Of a DNA stretch of 64,000 nt, positions 62,775 through 64,000 are shown piece after piece (the first letter of the stretch is position 1; every line of letters begins with the position of its first letter). A model generated the notes under the pieces. It was given only the letters and a program-made list of their open reading frames with translations. It was not told where the DNA came from and ran no database searches. The DNA lies in assembly GCF_051020515.1 (NCBI RefSeq), contig NZ_CP194857.1:2914001-2978000 (forward strand), read 5' to 3'. This stretch comes from CALKWS01 sp051020515 (GTDB taxonomy: Bacteria > Actinomycetota > Actinomycetes > Actinomycetales > Beutenbergiaceae). The translations under genes and the position numbers were made by a program.

Positions 62775-63996
62775 TCAGCCGTCCTGCGCGGCGGCGACGG
62801 CCAGAGCCTGGAACAGGTCGGCAGCGAGATCCTCGACGTTCTCGATACCCACGCTCAGGCGCACCAGGTTCTCCGGCACCCCGTCGGGCTCGGTGGGGAT
62901 GCGGCGACGGCGCTCCAGCAGCGACTCCACCCCGCCCAGGCTGGTCCCGGGCATCCACAGCCGCACCGACTCCACCAGCGCCTGTGCTCCCGCCCGGCCG
63001 CCACGCGGGCGCACCGTGATGACCGACCCGAAGGTGTCCAGCTGCGCGGCGGCGCGCTGATGCTGGGGGTGGGAGGCCAGCCCCGGGTAGCCCACCTCGA
63101 CCACGTGCTCATGACCTTCCAGCCGGGCCGCCAGTTCGGCTGCGTTCGCGCTGGCGCGCTCCAGCCGCAGCGCCAGGGTGCGCAAGCCACGCAGGGCCAG
63201 CCAGGCCTCCCACGGCCCGGGGATCGCTCCGCCGAGGGTGCGGCGGGCACGGATGGCCGCGGCGACGTCCGCGTTGTTGCTCAGTGCCGCCCCGATCAGC
63301 ACGTCGGAGTGGCCGGCCAGGTGCTTGGTGACCGAGTGGACCACCACATCGGCCCCGTGGGCCAGGGGCCGCTGCCCCAACGGCGTGGCGAAGGTGTTGT
63401 CCACCACCACCAGGGCGCCCAGCGTGTGGGCGCCCTCGATCAGCACCGGTAGGTCGGCCACCTCCAGCATCGGGTTCGTCGGAGACTCCACCCACAGCAC
63501 CACCGGCGCCCCGGGGCCCAGGTCGGCCGGGGCGGTGGCGTCGTCGTCGGCCGCCTCCCGCAGCGCCGCGAGCACTGTCTCGGTCCGCGCGATCGGAACC
63601 TGGTGCACCCGCACCCGGCTGCGCCGGGTGAGGTCGTGACCCGCCTCGATGGTGGCGTTGTAGGCGTGGGTCGGCAGCACCAGGTGCCCGCCCGGGGCCA
63701 CCAGGGTCAGCGCGGCGTCGATCGCACCCATCCCGGAGGAGAACACCACGGCGGGTTCGGCGGGCGCCCTCGAGCAGGGCGAGTGCCTCCTCCAGCGGCT
63801 CCCATGTCTCGGTGCCGTGGCGGGTGTAGACCCGCTGACCGGACCCGAGTTGCGCGGCGGTGCTGACGTAGGTGGAGGACAGCACCACCGGGGGGTTGAC
63901 CGGGGCCTGCTCGGTGCGCGCCGGTCGGCCGGCTGCGACCACCTGGGTATCGGGGCGCCAGCCGGAACCGGGGCGGGCGGGCGTGTCGTTGTCCAT
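62775..63996 (-). CDS. metB: Trans-sulfuration PLP enzyme (cystathionine gamma-synthase-like), single-base frameshift
   Basis: About 407 residues. Cys/Met-metabolism PLP fold: VNPPVVLSSTYV, VYTRHGTETWEPLEEALALLEG, FSSGMGAIDAALTLVAPG, WVESPTNPMLEV, VVDNTFATPLGQRPLAHGADVVVHSVTKHLAGHSDV (PLP Lys in SVTKH), and a C-terminal GGVESLLERR-LVRLSVGIENVEDL. The frame breaks at the ccc run 63767-63769; removing one base gives LLEAPAEPAVVFSSG. Starts at ATG 63996, four bases from the window end. Gamma-synthase or a related lyase; metB is a guess from fold and length. Confidence 0.82.
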
Positions 63997-64000
63997 CGGG

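Overview
The window is high-GC, densely coded DNA from an actinobacterium. The evidence is an LtbR/NdgR-type IclR regulator divergent from leuCD, a lipoprotein class B penicillin-binding protein, an F420-type LLM oxidoreductase, a DUF222/HNH protein, DUF4097 and DUF1906 proteins, and many genes that begin directly after a TANNNT -10 box (leaderless starts). A Micrococcales lineage (Ruaniaceae/Bogoriellaceae-like) is my inference, not proven. There is no rRNA, CRISPR array, insertion sequence or prophage.

Layout. (1) 1-14115: a catabolic island. The 3' end of kduD is on the plus strand. A nearly gap-free minus-strand series runs from 10817 down to 547: IclR regulator, CoA-transferase, TRAP transporter dctP-dctQ-dctM, enoyl-CoA hydratase, acyl-CoA dehydrogenase, MaoC hydratase, galactarolactone-cycloisomerase-like enolase, SDR, DUF1801. 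Divergently there are an SDR, an AGE-family sugar isomerase and a second acyl-CoA dehydrogenase. (2) 14275-24462: double-GNAT protein, pRiA4b ORF3-like protein, SWIM/SNF2 helicase, lactate permease, MFS exporter, baeRF protein. (3) 24639-29785: SurA-like lipoprotein, small basic protein, DUF222/HNH, membrane acyltransferase, FAH hydrolase. (4) 29910-33180: gltX, HAD phosphatase, acylphosphatase, tRNA-Gln, tRNA-Glu and a strong terminator. (5) 33381-42615: PBP lipoprotein, orphan sugar-binding lipoprotein, NAD(P)-binding protein, ltbR/leuC/leuD, phosphotransferase. (6) 42585-51195: DUF1906-SH3 secreted protein, poxB, VOC, LLM oxidoreductase, murA, lipase. (7) 51242-54026: FocA-type channel, an HMA-like protein without its metal cysteines, and a cytochrome b/sulfite-oxidase-like fusion. 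(8) 54355-58129: ABC exporter with two-component system in one overlapping operon. (9) 58220-63996: RHH/50-aa/DUF4097 operon, plsC, S9 peptidase, cystathionine gamma-synthase-like gene.

A caveat runs through the whole window. Seventeen genes carry 18 reading-frame breaks, most of them single-base changes in short homopolymers or dinucleotide runs, and one of these genes is leuC. Sequencing or assembly error is the simplest explanation, so I annotate these as single genes spanning the break. The two most interesting groups are the IclR-controlled island, which mixes sugar-acid and acyl-CoA chemistry, and the molybdenum-oxidase/HMA-like/FocA group.
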